Origin: Pyrenochaeta sp. MPI-SDFR-AT-0127
Lineage: Eukaryota > Ascomycota > Dothideomycetes > Pleosporales > Cucurbitariaceae
Direction: 5' to 3'
DNA length: 64,000 nucleotides
NCBI GenBank assembly: GCA_020747015.1
Contig: JAGTJM010000002.1
Coordinates: forward strand, 1 to 64,000
In this document: in pieces, positions 35,323 to 47,043 of the stretch
Numbering within the stretch: the stretch's first letter is position 1
Layout of the letters: each line of letters opens with the position of its first letter
Notes under the pieces: model-generated
Database searches by the model: none
What the model was told of the DNA's origin: nothing
Seen by the model: only the letters and a program-made list of their open reading frames with translations
Translations under genes and position numbers: made by a program

Positions 35323-36907
35323 CTATGCCTTGTTGTAAATTTCCGCATCGAAATTAGTCGGGAATTGGTCTCGCCCTTCAGCATCACTTCGTACCCAGAC
35401 AGAAACGCTGGTTCCGGAGCACTTGAACAGACCGAATCCCTCGCTGTCAATCTCAACCTCACCCTGTTCCCATCCAAGAACATCAGTCCACTTCTCACCA
35501 GCGTGCATCTCACCAACTGCCATCTTGATCTCCCCAGGGCCCTTGTTACTCATTACGCACGCAAGACCTGCCTTCTTGTCCCAAGTCCCGCGTCGCACAA
35601 AGCCAATCAAGTTCGGGTTGTCCCAGTAATCCTCCTGGTCGCCGTACGCGAAGAGTTTACGTGCAAGAATTAGGTCGGCGAGTTTGCCGCCGCAGGATGC
35701 GGGCGTCTTGTGTGGCTCTTCGAGGCCGTAGAGATCGCCGTAGAAAGGGCAAGGATATCCATCTTCTCTGAGAAGAATGAGCGCGTATGCGAGGGGCTTG
35801 AAGAAGCCCTCAATCTTGGTTTCCATGACCTGGCCTGGTTGTGTGTCGTGGTTCGTTACGACAGTTACAGCGTTCACGGGGCGTAATTGAACAAGTGTGT
35901 TGTCAAATACCTTCCGCAGATCGCCTTCTTCTGTTGTGGAAATGGAGCCAAAGTTGTTGAGTAGAGGGGAGTCGTAGAGAGAGAATTTGTGGTGCATTTC
36001 GTCGAGCCAGTCGCTCATCTCCTTTACATCTCCGCTCCAGAATTCACCGACGACAAAGATGTCGCGTCCACACTCATCGCGTAGATTGTCGATCCACTCG
36101 TTTGTGAAGCGCTCACTGAAATGTTGGACGGCGTCGAGGCGGAAGCCCTTCAAACCCAACTCCTTTGTGATCCAGACGCCCCAGTTCTTGACATCAGCCT
36201 GAACTTCAGGATGTGAGTAATCGATGTCAGCAAACATCATGTAATCCGCATTCCCCGACTCATCATCCACAGTCTGAGACCAGCCTTTGTTATCACCAAG
36301 GATCTTGTAGATGGCCTTCTTTTCGTTGGCTTGATTGTAATCCGTGCCACTGAAATGTTCCCAGTGATACTTCTGGGACGAGTACTTGTCGCCGCGGCCA
36401 GGAAAGTCAAAGCCTAGCCAGCCTTCAATCTCATATGCCTCCGATACCTCCTTTGTGCGATCATTCTCATCCACCTCTACAACACGGCACTTCTCGGTCC
36501 TGTCGGCGCCAGCCTTGTGATTGAGCACCGCGTCCCAGTATAAGCCCACACCATGCTCTTTGGCGACCTTAGTCAACTCCAAGAGCTCCTCCTTCGTTCC
36601 CCACTTTGTTCCTCGTGCGCCCTTCTGGTCAAACTCTCCGAGGTCGTACAGGTCGTAGATATCGTATCCGACACCTTTGGGGTTTGCGGCTTTGCAACCA
36701 GGCGGTAGCCAGATGTTGTTGATGCCGAGTGCTTTTAGTTTGGGTACTTCAGCAGCGAGCCGTTTCCAGTGCTTGTTGTCATCTGGGACGTTCCATTCGA
36801 AGCCTTGGAACAGAGTGTTGTTCTCAGGCGTAGGGGTTTGCTCTGTTTGAAATGTTAGCATGATAACAGTAGTAGCGCATATACTTGATCTTACCTGCTT
36901 CACCCAT
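35323..36907 (-). CDS. Intracellular GH13 alpha-amylase
   Basis: A 13-bp first exon (36907-36895) and one long exon (36842-35323), joined over a 52-bp intron GTAAGA..ACAG with a GCTAAC branch, give 510 aa starting MGEAEQ. No signal peptide is present, so the enzyme should be cytosolic. GH13 regions are clear: DAVLNH at 108-113, GFRLDAVQHF with nucleophile Asp241, VVGEFW with acid/base Glu271, and NHDTQPGQ with Asp337. The CPFYGDLYG segment and the overall order fit the GH13_5 group of bacterial liquefying amylases, also found as the intracellular amylase of filamentous fungi. In some fungi this enzyme works with cell-wall alpha-glucan synthesis; that role is an inference here. Confidence 0.92.
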
Positions 36908-37895
36908 GATTCAGAAAGTATAATAATGCTATGGCAATCAACCTTTGAAGTTGACGAGTGCTGGAATGGAAGAGTAAGGAGGGGCTGTGAAGAAATAAAG
37001 TCGGGTATTGTCGAGTTTTACGTGTTTGTCGCGCGAACAAAAACGTTTTCAGTGCCGTAGATCATATTTATGTCATATCCGTGGCGTAAACGATCCCTGC
37101 GGATGCATGTGAGCGAGCAGGTTTGTCCTCCCGAATTTCCTTGAGTGAATACATAGATAGTGGGACATGGGGTGGTGTTGCAACGGCCTGGACGCGCATG
37201 GATTCGCCGGATTCAACAATCTGCGCCGTTGACGTCACCGCCCGTGAGAGTTGGTCGGCATGGCAAGCCGAAGACAAAAAAGGGCTGGGTTTCAGACAGC
37301 ACCGGGGGAACAGAAAAGTAAACAAAGTCTTGCTCTGTAGGCGACGTAAATGCAGGGTCAATTTCAATGAGGCAAGATCTACATTTGCGCTCGAGAAAGA
37401 GGGGCACGCAGTATGTCGCTCTCGGGGAAGCTGACTCCGGACAAACCACATTGAAGGCTGCTCTACGACGCACGATGACTTCTTTGAACCTTAAGCACAC
37501 TATTACCGAAAAAAAGATGACAGTTACGAAAGATAAGAAAAGTAATCCAAGCATTTCTAGAGTTGTGTTCAATCCCAACTAGCAAATCTCATCGCAGCTC
37601 CAAGCATGTCAGGCAAGCAGCAAGTGATGGAGATGCCATGGCAATTTAGCCAATACACATGCTGCGAATGATGAGTACAATTTCGTACCTAAGGCCATGA
37701 CATAGATCGAATCTTCTTGAATGACTGTAGTTGAGTCAATCACATGAATTGCTTTTTTCTAAGTGACTGTATGCCATATCAACCGCTCCGTGATCTGCCA
37801 AGAGTCTGTCTTCAGGTGCGACACCGCATCTAGAATTGCAACGATTCACGCCAGATAGGCTACATTTCGACACGCTCCCAACAATCGGTTCTGTC
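36908..37895. other. Intergenic region, amylase promoter side
   Basis: About 1 kb between two minus-strand genes, with overlapping short ORFs and no domain. The amylase promoter should lie next to 36908. No obvious TATA box. Confidence 0.3.
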
Positions 37896-39353
37896 TTAGT
37901 TTCCGTTCCAGTAAGGATTCTCGCTCACGCACTCAAAAGGCACCTTCAAACTCGGCAGCGTGTCAGTTAGAAATACCAACTTCCAGTCACCGGGCATCTT
38001 GTATACACACCTATGCCCTAGGAGCAGTTTGGCCTTCTTCTTTTCATGGTATTTGACTTCGGTACTGGGCATTTGTATGAGTTTACGCAGCTTCACCCAG
38101 CCAAATCTGCTCATTTCGCCGATGTCAAGGGGCATGGATTCTGGACGTTCGCTCTGAATAAGCGGGTTGTAGAATATAGGTAACTTCGCGATGACTTTTG
38201 GGCGACGCAGGTCGAAGGTGCCGGTAAGACAGTCGGTATCGACATTACTGTCTAGATCGGTGCAGCGTTTACAAAGGTAATCGGTCACATGCCTAATGAG
38301 CTGACCTTTAGAGTATTGGAAGTCTTCGGAATCCATATCGACCAGGTCCTGAAGCTCGAGCTCCAATCCAAGCTTGTCCGTTAGGAACACGTTGAAGTAG
38401 GCCATCTGTTCCATAATAATGGTTTGTTGCGTAATACAGCGGTAACCGCTCATCTTCCCGAGGTGCTTGGAGTTGTGAGAGCGAAAAGGGACGCGGTATT
38501 CGATCGAGCGGGCCCAACGGCTGAGATAGGCTTGCCAATGCATGATTGGTGTGTGATGCAGGTTGTACTGCGCACCGGCGATATCGAGAGCAATCCTGGT
38601 GCCATCTTTGAGAGTGATACAGTAGACGCCTTTGAGATCGCCATTGTGGTTGTAGTCAGGGTACAGAAGGTCTTCACGGTCGACCCTGGCGAACCCGAAA
38701 CGTCCTCTGTGTTCGACGAGACGCTGCACGCTGTCGGGAACATAGTTTACAACTTCTTTGATGTCCTTCTCAACATCGTTGACCAGGTCTATATGTGGGA
38801 TCAGCATATAGAATAACAAGTAAGAGTGAATACACACACCTGCGAAAAGAGTGCCAACAGCAGTGTGCATAAAGACAAAGGCCCAAATGGAATTCTGGTC
38901 AGCTAACACAGCGCACTTTGCCTCTTGATCGTCATCACTGAACGCCGCATGTGGAAATTTGATGAGCCAGCCGCCTGCATGACGCTCACAAATGCTCTCA
39001 CCCCCAGGACCTGTATGCACACCCGGACCAGCGATAACCTCAATCGTGACAATACAACCATCTTGATCACGAATAATACGCACATTACTCATATCGTATG
39101 ACCACGTGCTTTGGATGAAGGTGTAGAAAAGAGCTTGCACAATCTCGCCTACCTTTTGCGCATACTTGAAAAGAGGTTTGTTCTGAGCCATCAATTGGCA
39201 GTCTTTCTCGTGCTCGAGGTCGTCTATAGTTCTGCAGGATGCGCTACAGTACCACCGCGCTTTCCGAAGGTTGTTTTGGGCGTCTAGTTCGGCGCATAGT
39301 TGGCAGAAAAGTGAACCTGGGATGGAGCAAAGGGTGCAAGGTCCAGCGAGCAT
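37896..39353 (-). CDS. MYND-type zinc-finger protein
   Basis: Exons 39353-38840 and 38788-37896. The 51-bp in-frame intron (GTGTGT..ATATAG) is inferred from its splice ends; unspliced, the frame stays open for 485 aa, and spliced it gives 468. The N-terminus is a textbook MYND finger: Cys6, Cys9, Cys17, Cys20, Cys36, Cys40, His48 and Cys52, spaced C-x2-C-x7-C-x2-C...C-x3-C-x7-H-x3-C. The rest, about 400 residues, shows no catalytic motif I recognise, and SET-domain residues are absent. MYND fingers bind short Pro-rich peptides in partner proteins, so an adaptor role is plausible. Fungi carry many such MYND proteins of unknown job. Confidence 0.75.
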   Translation of the reverse strand: MLAGPCTLCSIPGSLFCQLCAELDAQNNLRKARWYCSASCRTIDDLEHEKDCQLMAQNKPLFKYAQKVGEIVQALFYTFIQSTWSYDMSNVRIIRDQDGCIVTIEVIAGPGVHTGPGGESICERHAGGWLIKFPHAAFSDDDQEAKCAVLADQNSIWAFVFMHTAVGTLFAGVCIHSYLLFYMLIPHIDLVNDVEKDIKEVVNYVPDSVQRLVEHRGRFGFARVDREDLLYPDYNHNGDLKGVYCITLKDGTRIALDIAGAQYNLHHTPIMHWQAYLSRWARSIEYRVPFRSHNSKHLGKMSGYRCITQQTIIMEQMAYFNVFLTDKLGLELELQDLVDMDSEDFQYSKGQLIRHVTDYLCKRCTDLDSNVDTDCLTGTFDLRRPKVIAKLPIFYNPLIQSERPESMPLDIGEMSRFGWVKLRKLIQMPSTEVKYHEKKKAKLLLGHRCVYKMPGDWKLVFLTDTLPSLKVPFECVSENPYWNGN

Positions 39354-40240
39354 AATGGGTAGACTCGGAAGATAGGCGGGCCGAGTGATTCTGAATCAGA
39401 GTAAGGTACATATGTAGAGGTGGTTGAAAGAGGAAGAAAGGACTCGGCTATTTTAGACTGGGCACCTGTGATATAGGTTGAATAATACGAGCAAGTAGAG
39501 GTGAAGGAATGAAATAGTCCGGCTTCACCAACAAGAACGCAGGAAGGGCAAGCGACAGTCACTTGCGTGTAACGAAATTTTATGTTACGGATAGTCTGGA
39601 TCTACCACATAAGAGCTCGGTAGACTTTGCCATAGTTTGTAATACTTTTTTGGGTCAAGATACTGCCCTGAAATCATATTTGCTACGCTGGGATGCTGAC
39701 CTTGTCAATGTGATAGGGTGAAGGGGAGCAAGAAAATGTACTCATGACAGAGGACTAGCAAATTACGGACATGACTATATGAGAAAAAGCATGGCGATGA
39801 TGATCGAATTTGATGAGTCTCTTGATGAGTGTGAACGAGTGGAGTAACGGATTTCCGTCCACTGATCTTACGATTGCTTCATCTGATAACCCCTGGCAAT
39901 CACTAAGGAGGAAGAAGCAGACATGAAAAGGTTGAGCCGCATACTGTGAATTCTGATTTAATTCAAGCGCAACAGCTAGAGAGTTGCACTCTGTGGCATT
40001 ACGCGTGCAGTGCTGGTTGATACGCTCTGAGCAGTTCGTAATAGTGGTCCGTGCGCGTTGTTAGGACAGGGAAGGTGTGTCGCTTAGGTTTGTTTACCAT
40101 CCAAGCTCGTACCACACATCACCTGCAGCTTCCTTACCACACTGCAATTGCCCTACGCAACGTCAGAACATAACTTTCCACAACATAAAATACTCTCATA
40201 AACCGCCAAGTTGGCGCGCCTCAAAGAATCACCGGTCCAA
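39354..40240. other. Divergent intergenic region, MYND gene / coiled-coil gene
   Basis: 887 bp between two 5' ends. ORFs here (for example 40077-40547) are out-of-phase shadows of the coiled-coil gene or lack domains. It should carry both promoters. Confidence 0.35.
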
Positions 40241-42411
40241 ATGGAGCCACCGGTCTCACCCTCCAAACTGGCCATGTCGCCTGGCATGCCCATCTTTCCC
40301 GTCAGCCCAGAGCGCGCCGCTGGAGTCAAACCGCTCTACGGCGAGCCCGCACCGATGTCGCCGTCAGCGCCTAATCTGCGGTCGTACTCGCCCTTACGAG
40401 GTTCGCATCGCCGTAATGATTCAGACGTGTCCGTCCAAGGCCTCGCTGTCATGTTCGAGAACCTCGAAGTTAAGGACCCCCGAGAAGCGAGCAAACGATT
40501 CAAAGAGGCATTGGAAAAGGAGAAGGCAAGAAATGCGGAAAGAATGAACAAGATCGAGAAAGAACACGCACGAAGGGAGAAGGAGCATGAGCTAGCGCTC
40601 GACCGGCGCAACGTGCGCATTGAAGAGCTGCAAAGCGAATTGGTGACAGTCAAGGATGAACTCCAGGTTGGCGTCACCAAGGCGCAATATGAGAAAGAGC
40701 GCAAGGCACATAAGGCTAACATTGCACAATGGGAGAAGGTATTTAAGCAGAACGAAGACAAGTGGCGAAGCATGAATGCAAAACAGGTATGTTATTATGA
40801 GAGCGGCCGCGAGTCTTCCAAATACTGACATGATAATAGATCGAATCTGTTGCCCACAGCACGGCTTACGAAGCAAAGTATCGCGAGTACAAGAAAAAGT
40901 GGATGGACGCCAACAAGGAGAGTCTGAGGCACGGAACCATGATACCAACATTGCAAACGAAGATTCAAGGTCTCCAGCGCAATGTGCAACGAGCCGAGTC
41001 TGACGCCAAATTCAAGGCTGAGGAGGCAGCCAAATACCAGAACCAAGTCTACAGCCTGCAGGTCGAGCTGGAGGGCGTCAGCGCACGTCTGGGCGAGGAG
41101 GTTCAGACACTAAAAGATAGACTCAAGCTAATTGAAGGAGAACGCGACGCGTTGAAGACAAGTCTCAAGGAAGAGGAGGTAATGCGCGTCGCTGCCGAGG
41201 GACACATCGCCCTACCAACTCCTGGCAACGACGAAGATGATGAGTTCGGATCACCAATTCGTTCTCCACGCAAGCTGCGCAGCGTCCAACGTGAAGATGA
41301 CGATAAGGAAAATGTGTCTCCCAAGAAGGGAGTGGTCGAGCTCCGTTTCCTTCAGCAAGAGCTGGAGACCGAAAAACGCCTACGAATGCGCGCGCAAGAT
41401 CAAATCGATTTCATGAAAATGGAATGCCAATTCCAATGCTGCTCCTGCCGTATCGCCGAGAACAAGGGCAAGAAGTACATTCATGACGAATCACACGCGG
41501 CTGAGATGCAGCGCATCAAAATGTCTGTTCCTATCCTCACACCCCCACCAAGCAGCCACGGCAATGACCAAATGGAAGACAAAATCATCCAGCAAGAGCA
41601 TATCGATCATAGCCGTCCTATTACACCACCATCAAACGACTTGGTTAGGTCGAAGCAGGAAATTGACTCTAGCGAGCCAATGTGCGACAGCACCATTTTG
41701 AAACAACCACAAGTCACCGATCCAGAGGCGATAGTCACTTTCTCGCCTTCCACTGGCACATTCCGTTCAGTCCCTTCCCCTGTGAAAGTGACTGCACCTA
41801 CAGACATCTCCACACCAGTATCCGCTCCACAACTAGACTTGTCTGCTGCTACTGGGATGACTACGGAGTCTTCGCCCTGGACTCCGGACGCGCACAGCAC
41901 GATGATCCCGACTGAGCCTGCATCTCCACCAGCTCTGCAAGCAGACTTGCATGAGGAGGCCCCGCGCAGTGATCGAACAGAGAAGAAGCTTGTTGACATC
42001 AGCATTCATGAAGATGTGATCGTTGATAGCGACGACGAAGATGTTGGGCCACCAACACCGACCCATGAGCCTTCTGGTCCTGCCACACCCTACCTGACAC
42101 GTACTATCACCACTACAACAACGATTCCCATGCACTTTTCGCCGGCAACTCCAGCCTTTAAACCAGGTCGAGGACCTATGACGCCTTCAACTGTAGCACA
42201 TGCACCTTCCAATGCACGCACACCCGTCTTGGGCGAGCTGTCGCTCAACAAGCTTCCTTTTGACAGAGAGGCTGCCCTGGAAGCGATCCGCGAGCGTCGT
42301 GGCCGTGCTCGTAGCATGGCTGCGGGCCATGGAACTCCAATGAAGCAGATGGTGGAGGGCGTGAAGGATCGACGAGATATTAGTGCGCCGGTGTCCAGGG
42401 TACGACGATGA
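40241..42411 (+). CDS. Coiled-coil protein, conserved fungal type
   Basis: Exons 40241-40786 and 40840-42411 (53-bp intron GTATGT..ATAG) give 705 aa. The start is ATG 40241; an in-frame TTG lies just upstream at 40211. Residues 1-75 are Ser/Pro-rich with repeated SP sites (VSPSK, MSPG, VSPER), so proline-directed kinase control is likely. Residues about 85-330 form a long coiled coil full of Glu/Lys/Arg heptads. A second short coil (VELRFLQQELETEKRLRMRAQ) leads to a CxxxCCSC cluster. A Pro/Thr-rich disordered part follows, and the end is basic (REAALEAIRERRGRAR). The layout is that of a cytoskeletal or spindle-pole scaffold, but I cannot name the family. Confidence 0.75.
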
Positions 42412-43043
42412 TCAGTGCCGATGCATTGTTGACACTGGTTGTTTGATCTATGATCGCGTTGCTGACTAGAGTAGCGCGACTCTTGAAAGTGTTTGACTTC
42501 TCCAATCTCGATTTCAGGTTTTGCGCAGCGGCATTGCATGGAGTTGGAGGCTTGCCGCTTTGGTCTCTACATTGGCGTTGATAGCGTTTAGTTGTTGGAT
42601 TAAGCAACATACTGGCGAGATACCATGATTGTTGCTTTAGTTGTATATTTTAAGATTGTGTAAACAAATCGTTTTGATAAAATTTTAATTGGATTGCTGC
42701 TCTCATTGGCGTTCAAGGTACAGAAATGAGGCTATACATGCAAGCTAGATGCGCTCAAAAAGTCTTCTATCATGCGATGAAGATATTCTATGATGAGCAG
42801 ACTTATTTGAGCTTCGACATTACTATTACTAACAGAAGGCCATATTCGTCAAGTGGTGTTGTGTTGTCAGGCTGAAAGGGAACTTTAGCGGGCATATGTG
42901 TGCCAAGACTTCGCGTCATCTTACTGGCCCACTAGCGAGTAATAGCTCGCACTGGATTTTGGCGACCACGAACTTTGAACCTCAGCAGCGACAACATATC
43001 CGACGCCCATCTCCTACCACCTCCCACACCGACAACCGCAATC
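42412..43043. promoter_or_regulatory. uS7 (Rps5) upstream region
   Basis: 632 bp with no gene. The distal half is AT-rich (coiled-coil 3' end). The last 90 bp are CA/CT-rich (CCTACCACCTCCCACACCGA just before the start), typical of ribosomal-protein leaders. I cannot assign a specific factor site. Confidence 0.35.
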
Positions 43044-43927
43044 ATGTCTGACGGAGAAATCGAGGTCGAGAGCCCATCCGGCTACGCCATCCTTCCCAAG
43101 GAGGTCACCGACGAGATTGGCAGCGTCAAGCTGTTCAACAAGGCAAGACGCTCATCCACTCCGGAGTCATACACTATACTAACATTCCACAGTGGTCCTA
43201 CGAGGAGGTCGAAGTTCGCGACATCTCATTGACGTACGATACCCTCGCTCTCTCGCTGCGCACGCTCTACGATTGAACATGGCTGGCATTGGGGACCTTG
43301 AATTTAGACATGAGAACTTGGGCTAACCACAGCCGTAGCGACTACATTCAAATCCGCACACCCGTCTACATCTCACACTCCGCCGGCCGATATGCCGTCA
43401 AGCGATTCAGGAAGGCGCAGTGCCCCATCATTGAGCGCCTCACCAACTCGCTCATGATGAACGGCCGCAACAACGGAAAGAAGCTCATGGCTGTGCGCAT
43501 TGTTGCCCACGCTTTCGAGATCGTACGTCACCCCACAGCGCTACTGCGGAAGGATAAACACCACGAAAAGCGCGGAAAGAATAACGTGAATGATCACTAA
43601 CAAAATCAGATCCACATCATGACCGATCAGAACCCCATCCAGGTCGCCGTCGATGCCATCGTCAACTGCGGTCCCCGTGAAGACTCTACCCGTATCGGTT
43701 CCGCTGGTACCGTCCGTCGCCAGGCCGTCGATGTGTCACCCCTCCGCCGCGTCAACCAGGCTATTGCCCTCCTCACCATTGGTGCCCGCGAGGCGTCCTT
43801 CCGCAACGTCAAGAGCATTGCTGAATGCCTCGCTGAAGAGCTGATCAACGCTGCCAAGGGAAGCAGCAACTCCTACGCGATCAAGAAGAAGGACGAGTTG
43901 GAGCGTGTAGCAAAGTCCAACCGATAA
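43044..43927 (+). CDS. rps5: 40S ribosomal protein uS7 (Rps5)
   Basis: Exons 43044-43142, 43193-43233, 43339-43522 and 43610-43927 encode 213 aa. uS7 sits in the head of the small subunit near the mRNA exit and E site. It is identified by DYIQIRTPVYISHSAGRYAVKRFRKAQCPI, ERLTNSLMMNGRNNGKK, IHIMTDQNPIQVAVDAI and the invariant end RVAKSNR. Intron 1 has a GC donor (AAG/GCAAGA) with a TACTAAC branch and CACAG acceptor, so it is a GC-AG intron. The other two are GTACGA..CGTAG and GTACGT..TCAG. All joins restore the conserved sequence exactly (FNK/WSYEEV, SLT/DYIQ, AFEI/IHIM). Confidence 0.96.
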
Positions 43928-44375
43928 GGGCGTGCGTACATGTATGTGTGGCGGAGCTGCATGGTGTCTGGGAGGAGTTTTTCTCATTGGCTGCGTCTGG
44001 TCTACTTCTGACCGGATGGGACGGAGGATCTTCAGCATGGCAAGGGTTCTCTAGGCGAATAAACACCTCTTTCATGGTTGCATGACTAAAATGGACAACA
44101 CGATATCACTTCAATTTCGCTAGTCATGCTACATGCGAGGTGATGTACTACGGATTGAGTAAGCTGGTGGTATCATGTGAAGTCGTGCCCGGCAGTCTAG
44201 CGAAGAGGCAAGGGCACCATATCAACATCAGCAATGAGGAAGTAACTTCAACAGTATGATTGACTCGTGATTTTGTGTACTTTGAATCGATCCATTTGCC
44301 CGTTCATGGCAAAACCTCAGTCTAAGGGTATCATCGTATCTGGCGAGCTTAACGCACAATTACTCAACGCATGTA
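43928..44375. other. Convergent gap after uS7
   Basis: 448 bp between two 3' ends, with only small chance ORFs. Nothing else is seen. Confidence 0.35.
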
Positions 44376-45485
44376 CTACGCTTTCGCTCGCGCAAGCACA
44401 CCTTTCTCCAATATCTTCCCAAACTCTGCGAAGTCGACTTTTCCACCATGCGAGTTTCCGTATACCTCCGCATCCGTGTATGCTTGCTTCACAAGCGCCT
44501 GGTCGACTTTGACGAGCCAGCCATGACTTGTGATCATAACATGTGTCCCGTCCTTCTGTAACTGTGCCAGCAGTCCACTAGCCCTGACCAGACGCTCGAC
44601 CCATATCTTATCTTTACCCTCAGCCCATGCAACATCCACAAGATCCACAGCTCCTTTGCTCTTTGTTTCTTCTCGAACCTTTTTCACGACTCTCTCCCGC
44701 CGTTCATTCTCCTCCTGAGCCTCGCGTTCTTGATCTCTCTTCCTCGCCTCTCTCTCAACTCTCTCCTTTTCTCTAATCTCCTCTTCCACCTGCGCCCTCC
44801 TTGCCTTCTCAGCAGCCAAGGCAGCATCCCTTTCCTCGGCGCCTTCCTGCTCCTGCAAACGGCGCAACTCGGCTTCTTGCCGGTGGAACTCGTGGTATGC
44901 GCGTCTTTGGTCTTTACGAGCGAGAGACTTTGCCTTTTTGGCACCGATGGTGCGGTTCGCGGGGGTAGGCCGGGGACGGTCGTTTGCGGGCCCAGCTTCG
45001 GGTTGTGCAAAGGGGGCCGGGTCTTCGAAGTCCTCGACTTGGGGCTGTAGGGGTTGTCGGTGTGCTGGACCTTCTTCCTGGGGCGGAGGAGTCGGCGCTG
45101 ATGGGGGCGGTCCCCCTACGACTTCTTCTCCATCATCTTGAAGCACAAGTCTCTCGTCTAGCGGTATATTGTCCTCTTGCCGCGTATCAACCCCTTCTGT
45201 GGGTGTGTCTTGCTCGTCCGCTGTCTGTGTCCCTCCATTTATTAACCTTTCCTCGGTCTGTCGTGCGTTGTACCATTCTGCTATTTGCGGGGCATAGTAC
45301 AGTGTTCCGCAAAGTATCGCAGTATGTACAAGGTCTTGGAGAAGCGGTGTGCCTGGTTTCGTGAAAGGCAGGAGGAAGTTGAGAAGTGTGACAGGTAGAG
45401 AGAGTAGGCCACCCATATTGCTGGCGGGGCTTGTTGTGGTATGTGTCTGACCTCTGGGTGGCCAATTCCTCGAGATCGAGTTCAA
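44376..45485 (-). CDS. Membrane-anchored coiled-coil protein, function unknown
   Basis: Single exon. The longest frame starts at 45485 (369 aa); the Met at 45416 gives 346 aa starting MGGLLSLP and is my preferred start. A hydrophobic segment (LLSLPVTLLNFLLPF, then LVHTAILCGTLYY) lies near the N-terminus, consistent with one or two membrane passes. A long disordered region with Pro and acidic stretches follows. Then comes a charged coiled coil of about 110 residues (EFHRQEAELRRLQEQEGAEERDA onward). The C-terminal 90 residues are globular, with VERLVRASGLLAQLQKDGTHVMIT and a final basic helix. I do not know this family. It could tether something to a membrane. Confidence 0.65.
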   Translation of the reverse strand: MNSISRNWPPRGQTHTTTSPASNMGGLLSLPVTLLNFLLPFTKPGTPLLQDLVHTAILCGTLYYAPQIAEWYNARQTEERLINGGTQTADEQDTPTEGVDTRQEDNIPLDERLVLQDDGEEVVGGPPPSAPTPPPQEEGPAHRQPLQPQVEDFEDPAPFAQPEAGPANDRPRPTPANRTIGAKKAKSLARKDQRRAYHEFHRQEAELRRLQEQEGAEERDAALAAEKARRAQVEEEIREKERVEREARKRDQEREAQEENERRERVVKKVREETKSKGAVDLVDVAWAEGKDKIWVERLVRASGLLAQLQKDGTHVMITSHGWLVKVDQALVKQAYTDAEVYGNSHGGKVDFAEFGKILEKGVLARAKA

Positions 45486-47043
45486 AATGGCGAGCGCTGA
45501 TCCGCAAGCGATTTTAGTGCGTTAAGATTATGTTGTGGGTGTAAAAATCGACAGGATCGTACAAATGGTCGTAGTCCACATGGCCCGGCAGTGAATCTCG
45601 AAATTGGTGATGCAACACCCCATGGTAAGGCTGAAGTGATAGGCGCCAAGCTCAATCCGACCTAGCCTCGCATGATTTGCCGAGAAGGAAGCGAGGCTCT
45701 CATGCCTCACTTTCATCTGATATGCCCACGTTGATCGACATTCATTCGGTCATACAAGCGAACACCTTGCATCGACATTCTTGTGTTCCTTCTACCTCGC
45801 TTCCCCTTGACAAGAATGCATCACAAGGATAACGCCTTGGCCTTTTTTTGTCTGTCTCGTCTCTGGTATGCCGCGTTGATCACGGAGGGCAACAGAGCCA
45901 CCAAAGCCGTTGGTCAGACCTCCTCTGTGTATACACTGGTCATGGTTAAGGCCATCATTTTACTTATCTCTTCGCCATCAGATATCCCTACCAGCTCAAC
46001 CGCAGCTCAACACGGACGGGCTACTGCACCCTTTCTTATGTTCCGCTGAAGTCTACCACATCGGGTCTTGCACCCCCGCCTCCTAGGTCTCTCATCCGTA
46101 TTATCCTATCATTTGACAGCTATCGCGAAAACTTTCCGCGCCGTTGAGCCTACGGACGATCACGCTTCCACCTTTCTTCAGTCTGGAGCGGATTGCCATG
46201 GCACTGTGATGGGGCTTCGCCTAACTTTGCTCAATGCGTACAAGCTCATCGCTTGCTGAGCGAAATGGCGAGCACGAAGCACTTGGTCTCAGGGACGGCC
46301 CAGGAGACCGAGCAACTCCAGCGTTACGCGAATGCGAACCGTCAGCATTATGTTTGCCAGGCATGTTGCGTTGAGCGTATGACCGTTTAATACGGCTTCG
46401 GAGGATTTTCTATCCCGGGAGTTGACAATATCGTGGCTTTCGGCCGTACCTCAACGCTTGTGTCACTCCGCCATACACGTATAATGGATCAAAGAGAACT
46501 ATCGTGTTTCGGGTGAAGAGCCGTTATAAGCTTCACACTAGCATCTAACAGGCCCAGCGTTTCTCCAGGACCGTATCAGAGCGATCGAACCTTGCGTGAT
46601 TCGACCCAAATGCCATCCACAAAGCTGAACATGGGCAAGCGAGCTCACGTGAAGAGGCGCCACCATCCCGTCTTGGGCACGCGTCGTCAGTTAGGGTAGT
46701 GGCTTAGATGCGCACTACATAGAATATGCGGAAACTGGCTCGCAGCGGGAGGATTCAGCATCCCTGACCATCGTTACGTCCGTTGCACTGATGTATAATG
46801 ATGCTGATGTTGAGTCGTTCCTTACTTCACTTTTTTAGGACATCATACAAAGGCCCACATAACTCATCAGAAAAGCTTCATCCAGTGTTTGTTGCGATTC
46901 TAGCACAGTCAAACATCATCCAATACTCTTGTTTAGTTACTTCTCCCCAGAAGTTTCCACCTCCCCTTTCAATAAGGCATATATCAAGGGGCCACAACAC
47001 CTATTCACAGCATCCTACCACCCCTCCCAATAACTACTACAGT
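45486..47043. other. Intergenic region upstream of the carotenoid oxygenase
   Basis: About 1.5 kb with several ORFs under 90 codons and no domain. The carotenoid oxygenase frame is open from 46798, but the stretch to 47043 reads as poorly conserved, Ser/His/Pro-rich text and may be leader. Confidence 0.3.

Noticed and set aside
46798..47043. N-terminal extension of the carotenoid oxygenase
   Set aside because: Open frame but unlike family members; kept only as an alternative start.
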